From an uncultured Clostridia bacterium (GTDB lineage: Bacteria; Bacillota; Clostridia; TANB77; CAG-508): a DNA stretch of 55,266 nucleotides. The position numbers and the translations under genes were made by a program. A model generated the notes under the pieces. That model was given only the letters and a program-made list of their open reading frames with translations, ran no database searches and was not told the DNA's origin. The stretch spans positions 1-55,266 of the forward strand of contig CATKDT010000058.1 in assembly GCA_949746675.1 (NCBI GenBank). Direction: 5' to 3'. This document shows, in pieces, positions 21,622 to 30,762 of this stretch (position 1 is its first letter; the number at the start of each line of letters is the position of its first letter).

Positions 21622-23866
21622 GAAAAATGTAGTAAAAAAGAAGAAACAAAAAAGAATGCTTAGAATGTCAAGCATTAGAGCATTTGTATTTTCTATACTA
21701 ATAATTATATTATTTATAGGATTAGTAGGAAGAATTGGATTTCTGCAATTTGTTCAAGGCTCATATCTTGAAAGACGAAAACTGAGCCAAGCAATTTCAA
21801 ATACCATAATAAATGCAAAAAGAGGAACAATATATGACTATACAGGAAAAGCAATGGCAATAAGTGCGAATGTCGATACAGTTACAGTAAATCCAAAATA
21901 TATGAATGTTACAAAAAATAATAAAGTTGATGAAGAAAAAACAAAAGCAAAAAAAGGCGAAATAGCAAAGAAAATGTCTGAAATATTTGAACTAAATGAG
22001 GAAGATGTTTTAGCAAAATTAAATAGTGAAAAAACAGTCGAAACTATAGTATCAAAAGTAGAAAATGATAAAATAGAACAACTAAAAGAATGGCTTAATG
22101 AAAAAGAATATAATGCAGGAATTAACATAGATCCAGATACAAAAAGATACTATCCATATAACAATTTAGCTTCAAACTTAATAGGATTCTGTGGAACTGA
22201 TAATCAAGGAATAGATGGAATTGAGTTAAAATATGATAGTATTTTAAAAGGAACTAGTGGACGATTAACTACAGCAACTCAAAATGGTTCAAGTAAAGCC
22301 ATTCCTGATAAAAATGAACAATATATTGCACCAAAAGATGGAAGTAACATTTACTTAACTATTGATTCTAATATACAAGCAATAGCAGAAAAATATTTAA
22401 AACAAGCAGTTGAAGAAAACAGATGTAAACGTGGTGGAAATATAATAATAGAAGACCCAGAAACTGGTAAAATACTTGCAATGGCAACATATCCAGACTT
22501 TAACCTAAATACACCATATACACCAAACGAGTGGATAGCAGAAGGGTTTGATGAATTATCAGCAGAAGAAAAAAGCAGTAAACTATATTCAATGTGGAGA
22601 AATAGAGCAGTACTTGATGCATATGAACCAGGCTCAACATTTAAAGTATTAACAGCAGCATCTGCCCTAGAAGAAGATATAACAGAAACAGATATTGCAG
22701 GAGAATTCTATTGTGGGGGTGCAGAAATAGTAAGTGGGGTACGTATAAGATGTGCAAACCAAAATGGACATGGAAGTCAAAGTTTAAGAAATGCACTTGA
22801 AAACTCATGTAACCCAGCATTAATACAACTATCAAAAAAGATAGGAGTAAGTACATTTTATAAGTACTTAACACAATTTGGACTATTTGACAAAACAGGA
22901 ATAGATTTACCAAGTGAAACAACAGGAACATTTTGGGCACAAAAAAATGTAGGACCAGTTGAACTTGCAACAATGTCATTTGGTCAAAGATTTACAATAA
23001 CACCAATGCAATTGGTAAAAGCAATAAGCGCGATAGCAAATGGTGGAGTTATGGTAACACCACATGTTGTTGATAGAATAGAAAATACAGAAACAGGAAA
23101 CATTACAACAATTCAGACAAACCGTGAGCGACAAATGGTATCAAAAGATACTGCGGAAAAGTTAAAAGGAATGATGAAAGATGTTGTAGAAAAAGGTGGA
23201 GGAAATTTTGCAAAAGTATCAGGATACACAATAGGTGGAAAAACAGGAACATCAGAGCCAGACCCAAATCATCCTGAAAATGGATATGTATCCTCATTTC
23301 TAGCAATAGCACCAGTAGAAAATACAAAATTAGTCGTACTATTAACATTATATGGACCAACAGCAGGAAGTTATTATGGTGGAACAATAGCAGCACCAGC
23401 AGTATCACAAATTTTATCAGAAGTTTTACCATACTTAGAGATACCATCAAATGATACAGCTACTAATAATTCAAGTGAAGTTGTTTCAGTACCAAATGTT
23501 AAAGGGCAAAGCCTAAAATCAGCAAAAGCAGCACTTGAGAATATAGGACTAACATGTAAAGTCACAGGAGCATCTGATGAGATAATATCAGAACAAGTAC
23601 CAAAAGCTGGTACACAGTTAAGTAAAAAAGGAATAGTAAAATTATATGTAGAAGGAAAAGACGATAGAGTATCACAAACAGTTCCAGATTTAAAGGGAGT
23701 ATCATTTGAACAAGCACGAATAATGTTAGAAGCTAGGAACCTTAATATATCAAGTTCAGGAACAGGAATTGTTATAGCACAAGACATAAAAGCTGATACA
23801 CAAGTAGACGAAGGAACAATAATAAATGTTACTTTGCAAGAAGTTAATAATAAATTACAAAACTAG
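21599..23866 (+). CDS. Class B penicillin-binding protein with two PASTA domains (FtsI/SpoVD type)
   Basis: A 755-aa transpeptidase that crosslinks septal or spore peptidoglycan. A basic cytoplasmic tail leads to one transmembrane helix (about 27-48), a PBP dimerisation domain, and a transpeptidase domain with the active-site STFK near residue 346, SCN near 402 and KTGTS near 548. Two PASTA repeats follow (about 620-755: [20 protein letters not shown] and [17 protein letters not shown]), a feature of SpoVD and PBP2x-like proteins. I chose ATG 21599 behind AGGTGA; GTG 21587 is possible. The 23-base overlap with ftsH suggests translational coupling. Whether it serves division (FtsI) or sporulation (SpoVD) cannot be settled here. 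Confidence 0.93.
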   Translation: MEYSNNNKKNVVKKKKQKRMLRMSSIRAFVFSILIIILFIGLVGRIGFLQFVQGSYLERRKLSQAISNTIINAKRGTIYDYTGKAMAISANVDTVTVNPKYMNVTKNNKVDEEKTKAKKGEIAKKMSEIFELNEEDVLAKLNSEKTVETIVSKVENDKIEQLKEWLNEKEYNAGINIDPDTKRYYPYNNLASNLIGFCGTDNQGIDGIELKYDSILKGTSGRLTTATQNGSSKAIPDKNEQYIAPKDGSNIYLTIDSNIQAIAEKYLKQAVEENRCKRGGNIIIEDPETGKILAMATYPDFNLNTPYTPNEWIAEGFDELSAEEKSSKLYSMWRNRAVLDAYEPGSTFKVLTAASALEEDITETDIAGEFYCGGAEIVSGVRIRCANQNGHGSQSLRNALENSCNPALIQLSKKIGVSTFYKYLTQFGLFDKTGIDLPSETTGTFWAQKNVGPVELATMSFGQRFTITPMQLVKAISAIANGGVMVTPHVVDRIENTETGNITTIQTNRERQMVSKDTAEKLKGMMKDVVEKGGGNFAKVSGYTIGGKTGTSEPDPNHPENGYVSSFLAIAPVENTKLVVLLTLYGPTAGSYYGGTIAAPAVSQILSEVLPYLEIPSNDTATNNSSEVVSVPNVKGQSLKSAKAALENIGLTCKVTGASDEIISEQVPKAGTQLSKKGIVKLYVEGKDDRVSQTVPDLKGVSFEQARIMLEARNLNISSSGTGIVIAQDIKADTQVDEGTIINVTLQEVNNKLQN

Positions 23867-23892
23867 GACAAAAATAATAACCAAATAACAAA

Positions 23893-23958
23893 TGGCAATT
23901 TTAATGGAAATCAAATTGACGTATAAAATACGACTTATTGATTTCCATATTGCTTGCC
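23893..23958 (+). repeat. Large imperfect hairpin before rsmA
   Basis: ATGGAAATCAA (23904-23914) pairs perfectly with TTGATTTCCAT (23938-23948). CGTAT pairs with ATACG around an AAA loop at the tip, and GGCAA (23893) pairs with TTGCC (23954) at the base. There is no T run, and the hairpin lies 30 bases before the rsmA start. Its arrangement resembles the spacer at 18468-18588. Confidence 0.7.
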
Positions 23959-23988
23959 TATAGAAGTGAAAATAATAGAAGGGGATAT

Positions 23989-24802
23989 ATGAACTTAGAA
24001 CAAGAAACCAGATATTTAATTAATAAATATGACGTACATGCACATAAAAACTTAGGACAGAATTTTTTAATAAATGAAGACAGTATAATAGCAATGACAG
24101 AAGATGTAACAAAAAACGATACAATAATAGAAATAGGACCAGGCTTAGGAACACTTACTGAAGTTTTATTAGAAAAAGCAAAAAAAGTTATAACAGTTGA
24201 ATTAGATAGTAAAATGTGTTATATCATAAAGGATAGATTTAAAAACTATAATAATTTAGAAATAATAAATGATGATATTCTAAATGTAGATATTAACAAA
24301 ATAGCTCCAAGTGCTAAAGTTGTAGCTAATTTACCATATTATATAACAACATCAATAATTACAAAATTGTTAGATATCGATATTCAAGACATTAAAATAT
24401 TGATACAAAAAGAAGTGGCAGACAGAATATGTGCTACGCCACGGAGACAAAGAAGCAGGAGCAATTACATATTTAGTAAACTATTATGCAGATGCAGAAA
24501 TAATAAAGAAAGTAAAAAAAGAATATTTTATACCATCACCAAAAGTAGAATCTGCAATAGTAAAATTAAAAAAGCTAAAAAGACCACGAATAGAAGTAAA
24601 AAACGAAGAATTATTATTTGAAATTATAAAAGCAAATTTTACAATGAGAAGAAAAACAATTACAAACTCATTATCATCTGTAATTGAAAAAAATAAACTT
24701 ATTAAAATATTGAATATTCTAGGAATAAGTACTGATACAAGAGGCGAAAGCCTTGGACTGCAAGAATATGCAAATATTGTAAATTTACTTGATAAAAACT
24801 AA
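23989..24802 (+). CDS. rsmA: 16S rRNA (adenine1518/1519-N6)-dimethyltransferase, broken by a +1 frameshift
   Basis: RsmA/KsgA dimethylates two adenines near the 3' end of 16S rRNA. The first part (23989-24441) has GQNFLINEDSI, the SAM motif EIGPGLGTLTEVLLEKA and the catalytic NLPYYITT. The second part runs in the +1 frame from 24443 to 24802 with YFIPSPKVESAIVKLK and FTMRRKTITNSL. At the junction the DNA reads CCA CGG AGA. Skipping C24442 gives ATPGDKEAGAITYLVNYYADAE, which fits the family consensus without a missing residue, and a full length of 270 aa. Staying in frame gives an Arg/Lys-rich nonsense tail to about 24621. Start ATG 23989 follows AGAAGGGG. It is either recoded at CGG, a fresh pseudogene, or a sequence error. 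Confidence 0.9.
24439..24445 (+). promoter_or_regulatory. Candidate +1 recoding site in rsmA
   Basis: The zero-frame codons are CCA CGG followed by A. Dropping the first base of CGG lets the ribosome read GGA (Gly), and the conserved RsmA frame continues. Geometry is identical to the site at 26736-26742: P-site codon, then CGG, then A. No stop codon lies at the shift site, unlike prfB-type frameshifts. Confidence 0.55.
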
Positions 24803-24882
24803 AAAATGGTATATAATTAAATAGTACAAGAATAAAATCATGGACGACGATGAACAAACAAAGTGAGTGAAAGGGAGGAAAA

Positions 24883-25608
24883 ATGAATCAAATATTAATT
24901 TCAGAGAAAATTTATGTAACTCGTGAAATGCAACAAAAAAGAAGAGCATATAAAATTCTATATATTCTTTCCATTTTAACATTAATCGCCCTTTTAGTAT
25001 ATTATGTATATGCAGAAAAAAATAGAAATGACCAAGAAGCATTAGGACAAGAGATACTTGCACAACTAGGGGATGAAACGACAGTTGAAGAAGATGAAAT
25101 AGTAATTTCATTAGATGATGATGCAAATAATGAAGCTGAAGCAGTAGAGCCAATTCCTATTGAGGAAGACGAACCAGAAGCACCACCAGCAAGTACAGTA
25201 AAAACTAGTAATGGTAGTACATACAATACAGAAGCTGTGTTATCATATCCAAAGCTAGGAATAAGTTACCCAGTATTATCAGAAGAATCAGATGCATTAC
25301 TAAAAATATCACTATGCAAATATTGGGGACCAAGTCCAAATCAAGTTGGAAACTATTGTATTGTAGGACATAACTATAAAAGTGGAAAAATGTTTGGAAA
25401 ATTAAATATGGCAGCTACTGGAGATGAAGTTCAGCTTAAAGATTTAGCAGGAAATGTAGTAAGATATTCTGTATATAATATGTATATTGTAGAGCCAACA
25501 GATGTAACTTGTACAAGCCAATTAACAAATGGAAAAAGAGAATTAACACTTATTACTTGTACAAATTACGGCAAACAGAGATTAATAGTAAAAGCAAGAG
25601 AAATATAA
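24883..25608 (+). CDS. Sortase-family transpeptidase
   Basis: A 241-aa membrane-anchored sortase. A basic N-terminus and one transmembrane helix (about 24-44) lead to an acidic linker rich in Asp/Glu (about 65-105) and a catalytic domain. The triad is visible: His in VGHNYKSGKMFGKL near residue 163, Cys in LTLITCTN near 226, and Arg in KQRLIVKAR near the C-terminus. The short sequence and TLITC motif suggest a class D/E-like or housekeeping sortase rather than class B. No substrate gene is adjacent; it follows rsmA and precedes rpsU. ATG 24883 follows GGGAGG. Confidence 0.88.
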   Translation: MNQILISEKIYVTREMQQKRRAYKILYILSILTLIALLVYYVYAEKNRNDQEALGQEILAQLGDETTVEEDEIVISLDDDANNEAEAVEPIPIEEDEPEAPPASTVKTSNGSTYNTEAVLSYPKLGISYPVLSEESDALLKISLCKYWGPSPNQVGNYCIVGHNYKSGKMFGKLNMAATGDEVQLKDLAGNVVRYSVYNMYIVEPTDVTCTSQLTNGKRELTLITCTNYGKQRLIVKAREI

Positions 25609-25625
25609 AATTTTTATAATATGTA

Positions 25626-25655
25626 TTGACAATTTAATGAAAAATAATATATAAT
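25626..25655 (+). promoter_or_regulatory. Promoter of rpsU
   Basis: TTGACA (25626-25631), 18 bases, TATAAT (25650-25655). It gives a leader of about 95 bases that contains a hairpin. Confidence 0.75.
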
Positions 25656-25674
25656 AATGAGGTATAAAAAAAGA

Positions 25675-25713
25675 TTTAAACTTTCTATGAATACTAAAAT
25701 TTGAAAGTTTAAA
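25675..25713 (+). promoter_or_regulatory. Hairpin in the rpsU leader
   Basis: TTTAAACTTTC (25675-25685) pairs perfectly with GAAAGTTTAAA (25703-25713) over a 17-base loop. No T run follows, so it is a leader structure, possibly for mRNA stability or S21 feedback. Confidence 0.55.
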
Positions 25714-25757
25714 AATCCCATACAAGTTTTAAAGGCTTTGGAAGGAGGGGATGAAAA

Positions 25758-25928
25758 GTGCCAGAAATAAAAGTTAATAATGGAAATATAGAAGATGCAA
25801 TAAAAAGATTTAAAAGATCATGTGCTAGAAATGGAATATTACAAGAAGTACGTAAGAGAGAATGCTACGAAAAGCCTAGCGTAAAAAGAAAGAAGAAATC
25901 AGAGGCAGCTAGAAAAAGAAAATTCTAG
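25758..25928 (+). CDS. rpsU: 30S ribosomal protein S21
   Basis: A 56-aa S21 protein: residues such as [20 protein letters not shown] and [20 protein letters not shown] match the family closely. GTG at 25758 follows GGAGGGG; the ATG at 25751 is in another frame and stops after eight codons. It is transcribed alone from a TTGACA/TATAAT promoter and ends in a strong terminator. Confidence 0.95.
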   Translation: MPEIKVNNGNIEDAIKRFKRSCARNGILQEVRKRECYEKPSVKRKKKSEAARKRKF

Positions 25929-25952
25929 ACTTAAAATTGATGTTAATGAGAG

Positions 25953-25976
25953 AGGCGTTGAAGAACGCCTTTTTTT
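25953..25976 (+). terminator. Terminator of rpsU
   Basis: AGGCGTT and AACGCCT around a GAAG tetraloop, followed by a run of six T. Confidence 0.92.
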
Positions 25977-26105
25977 GAATAAATTTATATAAATATACAA
26001 TTATAAAAGAAATCTTACTATACAAGAATATATATAAAGTGAAAATATACATAAAACAAATTAATACGTTTATTCTAATTTACAACTTTGAGAGGAATAA
26101 TATAG

Positions 26106-27681
26106 ATGAAAAGACTAATTACTTTTATCGATAAATATGATACACTAATAATGATATTAATAATAGGAATAATAGTAATATTAGAGATATTTCAAGGAGC
26201 ACTAATAGCAGAAGATAGCTTATTTGACTTTGGAAATATGTACAAATTATATCAAGGAAAGTTAATATATAAAGACGTGAATATATTGATAACTCCACTA
26301 TTTTTTATAATAGGAAAATTACTATTATCAATATTCCACGGAAATTATCTTACATTTTTGCTATATGGTATCATAATAATGACGTTATTATATATGATAA
26401 TATATAATATATTTAAAATATTAAAAGTGAAAAAACAATTTGCAATGATTTTTACATTAAGTATAGTAATGATGTCAATAGAAATAATAAAAGGTGGAAC
26501 GAATTATAATGCACTAGGGCTTATATTTGTATTATTAGGTATAATGTACACTTTAAAAAATGCTGAGAATATACAAGAAAAAAATAAAAATTTTGAAAAT
26601 ACTCTAAATCATAACAATGAAAAAACAATAAGATATAAAGAAACAACAAAGTTCGACAATATAATGCAAAAGTACAACAATTTAATTCAAGCAGTTATAA
26701 TAGTAACTACATTTCTAACAATGCAAAAATTAGGAGCTCGGATATGTAATAAGTTATATTTTATATGAATTATACATCCATAAAAAAAAGAAGGACGCAA
26801 TAACCAGTATAATAAAAACAGGACTTATGGCAATAATAATATTAACAGGAATACTATTCATATTCTATTTAAAAGACAATTTATACGAATTTATTGATTT
26901 ATGTATATTAGAAACAAAAGAATTTTGTCGAAATGGAAAGATAGAAATATTAGAATTAATAAAGAATATAACTTTAATAGTTATAGCTATAGTATCAATG
27001 GTAATTATAAGAAAAAATAAAATAGATAGTGATCAAAACATAATAATATTAATGTGTTTTGCAATAGGAGCTAATTTATTAGTATTACCAATAATAAACA
27101 AACATCATGTAATAATGTCGAGTTTTCTATGGGAAATAATAATACTATATGAAATATACCAAATATTAAAACCAGTATTTGAGATAAAACAGGTTAATAA
27201 TGTATTAAAAACAGTGAGTTTTATATTAGTATTAATAACAATTGTAAAATCAATTAGTTTGACATTCATATATAACAAAAATATACGAATATTCGACAAA
27301 GATAGCGCTTTTTATGGAGCAAAAATAAATGTAGAAACTTTAAACGAAATTGAAGAAGTTACAAAATATATAAACGATATAAAACAACAAGGAAAAAATG
27401 TAAAAATATTTTCATCAACAGCAATGTTTTATTCATTGAATATGGAATTAGATAATTGGTACTTCGATATGCCACTTATAGGCAACATGGGAAAAAATGG
27501 CGAAGGCAAAGTCATAAATAAAATACATACACTAGAAAATACAGTAATGCTAGTTGAAAATGAAAATTTTAAATCAAACTATCAATTTATGAATAATGTT
27601 AGACAATATGTAAAAAATAATTATAAAAAAATTGACGAATTATATAGTTATGATGTGTATGAAATAAATAATATAACATAA
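26106..27681 (+). CDS. Polytopic membrane protein, glycosyltransferase-like, broken by a +1 frameshift
   Basis: Two frames make one protein of about 524 aa. The first (26106-26738) has helices at about residues 14-32, 60-80, 84-105 and 113-152, and the motif ALIAEDSLFDFGNMYKLYQGKLIYKDVN near residue 37, reminiscent of the acidic first loop of lipid-linked-sugar glycosyltransferases. The second (+1 frame, from 26740) carries GYVISYILYELYIHKKKK, more helices, and a soluble tail. At the break the DNA reads GCT CGG ATA. Skipping C26739 gives FLTMQKLGAGYVISYILYEL, a smooth helix, whereas staying in frame stops at 26768. The linker around residues 155-190 is Lys/Asn-rich. Exact function is not recognised. 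It is flanked by rpsU and M16 peptidases with no clear operon. Confidence 0.75.
26736..26742 (+). promoter_or_regulatory. Candidate +1 recoding site in the membrane protein gene
   Basis: The zero-frame codons are GCT CGG followed by A. Dropping C26739 reads GGA (Gly) and rejoins an open frame of over 900 bases. It has the same CGGA context as the rsmA site. Confidence 0.5.
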
Positions 27682-27763
27682 ATGGATTAGAAGCCGTGTT
27701 TGTGCGGTTTGTCTTTTCAGTTATGAAATATATATGCCACAAATGGCAAGAAAGGAAAGAATT

Positions 27764-28984
27764 ATGTTTATAAACAAAACAGTAACAAACAAATATAAAA
27801 CCAATGAACTTGCAATATTTTTAACATTACCATTAAGAAAAGAAACAATAACAAAAAATGCATTACTTCCAAAAGTATTATCAAGAGGAACTAAAAACTT
27901 AAAAGATCAAGTTGAGATAAGTAAAAAATTAGAGAATATGTATGGAACAAATCTAAACTGTGGAATAGATAAAGCAGGAGATTATTGCATTTTAAAATTT
28001 TATATTCAATGTATTGGAAATAAATATGTACTTAATAATGAAAACTTAGCACAAGATGGGATAGATTTATTATTAGATATAGTTTTCAATCCATTAGTAG
28101 AAAATGATAAATTTGATGACAAAATAGTAGAGCAAGAAAAGGAAAATCTATTACAAATAATACAATCTAAAAAAGACAACAAAGAAAAATATGCTTTCAA
28201 CAGATGTATAGAAGAAATGTTTAAAAATGAGCCTTATGGACTATACAAATTTGGAACAGAAGAAGACCTAGCAAATATAAATTCAAAAGATTTATATGAA
28301 TACTATAAGGAAATGTTAAAACAATGTAGAATAGATATATTTGTTTATGGCATGGATGCTGAAAATATCCAAGTACCAAAAGAATTAGAAAGTCTAGGGA
28401 ATATTGATATAGTAAATGATAACCAACAAAGTTCAACAAATAATTCAAATTCAAATGGAGAACCTCAATTAGTTAGAGAAAGTGCAGACGTAACCCAAGG
28501 AAAGCTAATAATAGGACTAAATGTGCCAAATAACGACAAATTTGCAGCGACAATGTATAATATTGTACTTGGTGGTGGAGCAAACTCTAAACTATTCCAA
28601 AACGTACGTGAAAAACAAGGTCTTGCATATTCAGCAGGTTCAATGTATGTTAGAAGAAAAGATGCAATATTTATTCGAACAGGAATAGAGTTACAAAACT
28701 TTGAAAAAACGTTAGAAGTTATAAAAGAACAACTTGAAGCAATAAGAAATGGAAATATTACAGAAGACGAGATAAATGCAGGAAGAGAGCTAATTATAGC
28801 ATCACTACGAATGATACAAGAATCTCAAGAAGATATAATATCATTTAACTTTGATCAAGAGCTATTTGGAGAAAAATTAAAGATTAATGAATATATAGAA
28901 AAACTACAAAAAGTTACAAAAGACGACATTATAGAAACAGCTAAAAATGTAAAGATTAACACAATCTATTACTTAGAAAACTAG
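27764..28984 (+). CDS. M16-family peptidase homologue, non-catalytic type (YfmF-like)
   Basis: A 406-aa member of the insulinase (M16) family. It lacks the HxxEH zinc motif, as the YfmF member of the YfmF/YfmH pairs does, but keeps M16 features: PLVENDKFDDKIVEQEKENL, EPYGLYKFGTEEDLANI and the C-terminal-domain block VLGGGANSKLFQNVREKQGLAYSAGS. I placed the start at ATG 27764 behind GAAAGGA; an upstream frame from 27734 lacks a ribosome site. It is paired with the catalytic homologue 88 bases downstream, so the two probably form a heterodimeric peptidase acting on an unknown peptide. Confidence 0.88.
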   Translation: MFINKTVTNKYKTNELAIFLTLPLRKETITKNALLPKVLSRGTKNLKDQVEISKKLENMYGTNLNCGIDKAGDYCILKFYIQCIGNKYVLNNENLAQDGIDLLLDIVFNPLVENDKFDDKIVEQEKENLLQIIQSKKDNKEKYAFNRCIEEMFKNEPYGLYKFGTEEDLANINSKDLYEYYKEMLKQCRIDIFVYGMDAENIQVPKELESLGNIDIVNDNQQSSTNNSNSNGEPQLVRESADVTQGKLIIGLNVPNNDKFAATMYNIVLGGGANSKLFQNVREKQGLAYSAGSMYVRRKDAIFIRTGIELQNFEKTLEVIKEQLEAIRNGNITEDEINAGRELIIASLRMIQESQEDIISFNFDQELFGEKLKINEYIEKLQKVTKDDIIETAKNVKINTIYYLEN

Positions 28985-29072
28985 AAAATATTACAAAAGC
29001 TAAAAAAATAAAGGTTTATAGGTATCCATACAAAAACCTAAATACTATATTTAAGGAGTTACAAAAATTAAA

Positions 29073-30329
29073 ATGGAATTAATTGAAAACAAACAAATTG
29101 ATGAGAAAATATATATTGAAACTTTAGAAAATGGAATGAAAGTTATAATAATTCCAAAAGAAAACACAAATAAAAAATATATAGTTTGGGGCACAAAATT
29201 TGGATCAATTGACAATCATTTTATAGATCCAGAATCAGGAGAAGAAATCAAAGTACCAGATGGAGTAGCACATTATCTGGAACACAAGATGTTTGAACAA
29301 GAAAATGGTGTAGATAGTTTATATAAATTGCAAGCTCTTGGTCTTGATGCAAATGCATATACGACAAATGATCACACAGCATATCTATTTACGGGAACCG
29401 AAAACTTTTATGAAGGCTTAGATGAACTAATGGACTATGTACAACACCCATATTTTACAGATGAAAATGTCGAAAAAGAGCGAGGAATAATAGGACAAGA
29501 AATTCAAAGATATGATGATGAGCCAGTATGGTCATTATATATAAATTCTATGAAATGCCTATACAAAAACAATCCAATTACAATAGACCCAGCAGGGACA
29601 ATAGAAACAATAAGTCATATAACTAAAGAAACTTTATATTCTTGCTATAACACTTTCTACCACCCAACAAACATGACAATGTGTATAGCAGGAGATTTCA
29701 AGTCAGAGGAAATAATTGAAGAAATCAAAAAACGTCTGTTAAAACATGACAAAGAAGGTGAAATAAAGAGATTTTACCCGCCATATGAAGAGGATATAAA
29801 TGAAAAGTACAAAGAAAAGAAAATGAATGTTAATATGCCAATCTTTATGATTGGATATAGAGACTTCATGAAAGATATGAACAAAGTAAAAAAAGACTTA
29901 GCAGTAAAAATAATTTTCAATAGCATAATAGGAAAGTGTTCTAAAACATACAAAAGCCTTTATGATGAAGGCCTTATCATGAGTGAACTTGACTGTGACT
30001 TTGAATTCTCAGACCAATATTCACATGCCCTTTTTTCAGGCGAAAGCAAAGAACCTAAGAAAGTATATGATATTATTATAAATGCACTTCAAAACGAGAA
30101 AATAACAACTGAAGATTTTGAAAGAAGCAAAAAAAGAATTTATGGAGAAATTGTTACTCAATATGAAGATGTTGAAGAAGTTGGAAGAATGTTCTTATCT
30201 GACAGTATCAGAGGAATAAACAGCCTAGAATATATCAATGAGATAAACAAAATAACTCTTGATGAGATAAAAGATATACAAAATAAAATGTTTAAACTTG
30301 ACAAATCAATATTGTCAGTTGTAGATTAA
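29073..30329 (+). CDS. M16-family zinc peptidase (YfmH-like)
   Basis: A 418-aa M16 metallopeptidase with the inverted zinc motif HYLEH at residues 67-71 (GVAHYLEHKMFEQ) and the downstream glutamate in EKERGIIGQEIQRYDDEP. It is the catalytic partner of the upstream inactive homologue. ATG 29073 lies 14 bases after AAGGAG, rather far. An ATT at 29067 would be at ideal spacing, but ATT starts are rare, so ATG is kept. A perfect 12-bp terminator hairpin follows three bases after the stop. Confidence 0.92.
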   Translation: MELIENKQIDEKIYIETLENGMKVIIIPKENTNKKYIVWGTKFGSIDNHFIDPESGEEIKVPDGVAHYLEHKMFEQENGVDSLYKLQALGLDANAYTTNDHTAYLFTGTENFYEGLDELMDYVQHPYFTDENVEKERGIIGQEIQRYDDEPVWSLYINSMKCLYKNNPITIDPAGTIETISHITKETLYSCYNTFYHPTNMTMCIAGDFKSEEIIEEIKKRLLKHDKEGEIKRFYPPYEEDINEKYKEKKMNVNMPIFMIGYRDFMKDMNKVKKDLAVKIIFNSIIGKCSKTYKSLYDEGLIMSELDCDFEFSDQYSHALFSGESKEPKKVYDIIINALQNEKITTEDFERSKKRIYGEIVTQYEDVEEVGRMFLSDSIRGINSLEYINEINKITLDEIKDIQNKMFKLDKSILSVVD

Positions 30330-30331
30330 AA

Positions 30332-30361
30332 CAAACACCTCCCAAAAAAGGGAGGTGTTTG
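30332..30361. terminator. Hairpin terminator after the M16 pair, possibly bidirectional
   Basis: CAAACACCTCCC and GGGAGGTGTTTG form a perfect 12-bp stem with an A6 loop. On the plus strand the T's are only within the stem end. On the minus strand the hairpin is followed by TTTT, so it could also end transcripts from the 30434-30670 island. Confidence 0.75.
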
Positions 30362-30433
30362 CAAATGTGAGATATATGAATTGTTAAAAGGTACAGGAGC
30401 AAGTGGAAGTAGGACTCACATTGTACAAATGTC

Positions 30434-30670
30434 CTAAAGGTTAGCTTTAAATCCTTTTTGGGCAAGAGGGATAATGTGGCCATACTTCCTGTCGTGATAG
30501 TGGGGACGGCTCACTGGCTCAGGGTGCTTCGGAAGTTTTTTCTTCTGCTTACCATGGGAATCATGCTCTTCCAAGACAACAGGGATATTGTCATCATGTG
30601 GAGGCACAAGCAACGGGTCAGAATTGACCGAAAACGCACGTACAGTACAGCAGAAAATGACAAGAAACAA
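30434..30670 (-). CDS. Possible small exported protein in a foreign-composition island
   Basis: A 78-codon frame on the minus strand with start TTG 30670. It has a hydrophobic N-terminus (LVIFCCTVRAFS) followed by a His/Pro/Lys-rich segment (EEHDSHGKQKKKLPKHPEPV then SRPHYHDRKYGH). Codon choice (GTC, CTT, CCG, GAC) is like the other islands, and GC is far above the flanks. No ribosome site precedes the TTG and no ATG lies upstream in frame, so the 5' end may be lost. A 71-codon plus-strand frame from TTG 30458 to 30673 and a 56-codon minus-strand frame from an ATG near 30683 overlap it, and I cannot exclude them. Function unknown. Confidence 0.35.
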   Translation of the reverse strand: MFLVIFCCTVRAFSVNSDPLLVPPHDDNIPVVLEEHDSHGKQKKKLPKHPEPVSRPHYHDRKYGHIIPLAQKGFKANL

Positions 30671-30703
30671 TGATTTAGCATAAAAACGAAAAGAAAATAT
30701 TTG

Positions 30704-30732
30704 TTGTAAAACCCATAAAAATATGCTATAAT
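30704..30732 (+). promoter_or_regulatory. Promoter of acpS
   Basis: TTGTAA (30704-30709), 17 bases, TATAAT (30727-30732), about 30 bases before the acpS start codon. Confidence 0.75.
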
Positions 30733-30762
30733 AAATACATTATGAAAAGAAAGGTTTGTAAA

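Noticed and set aside
24439..26742. prfB-like or homopolymer slippage as the cause of the two frame breaks
   Set aside because: There is no stop codon, no internal Shine-Dalgarno stimulus and no homopolymer run at either site; the only shared feature is CGGA.
30458..30673. Plus-strand frame in the 30434-30670 island
   Set aside because: It starts with TTG, has no ribosome site or promoter, and its residues look less protein-like than the minus-strand frame; kept only as an alternative.
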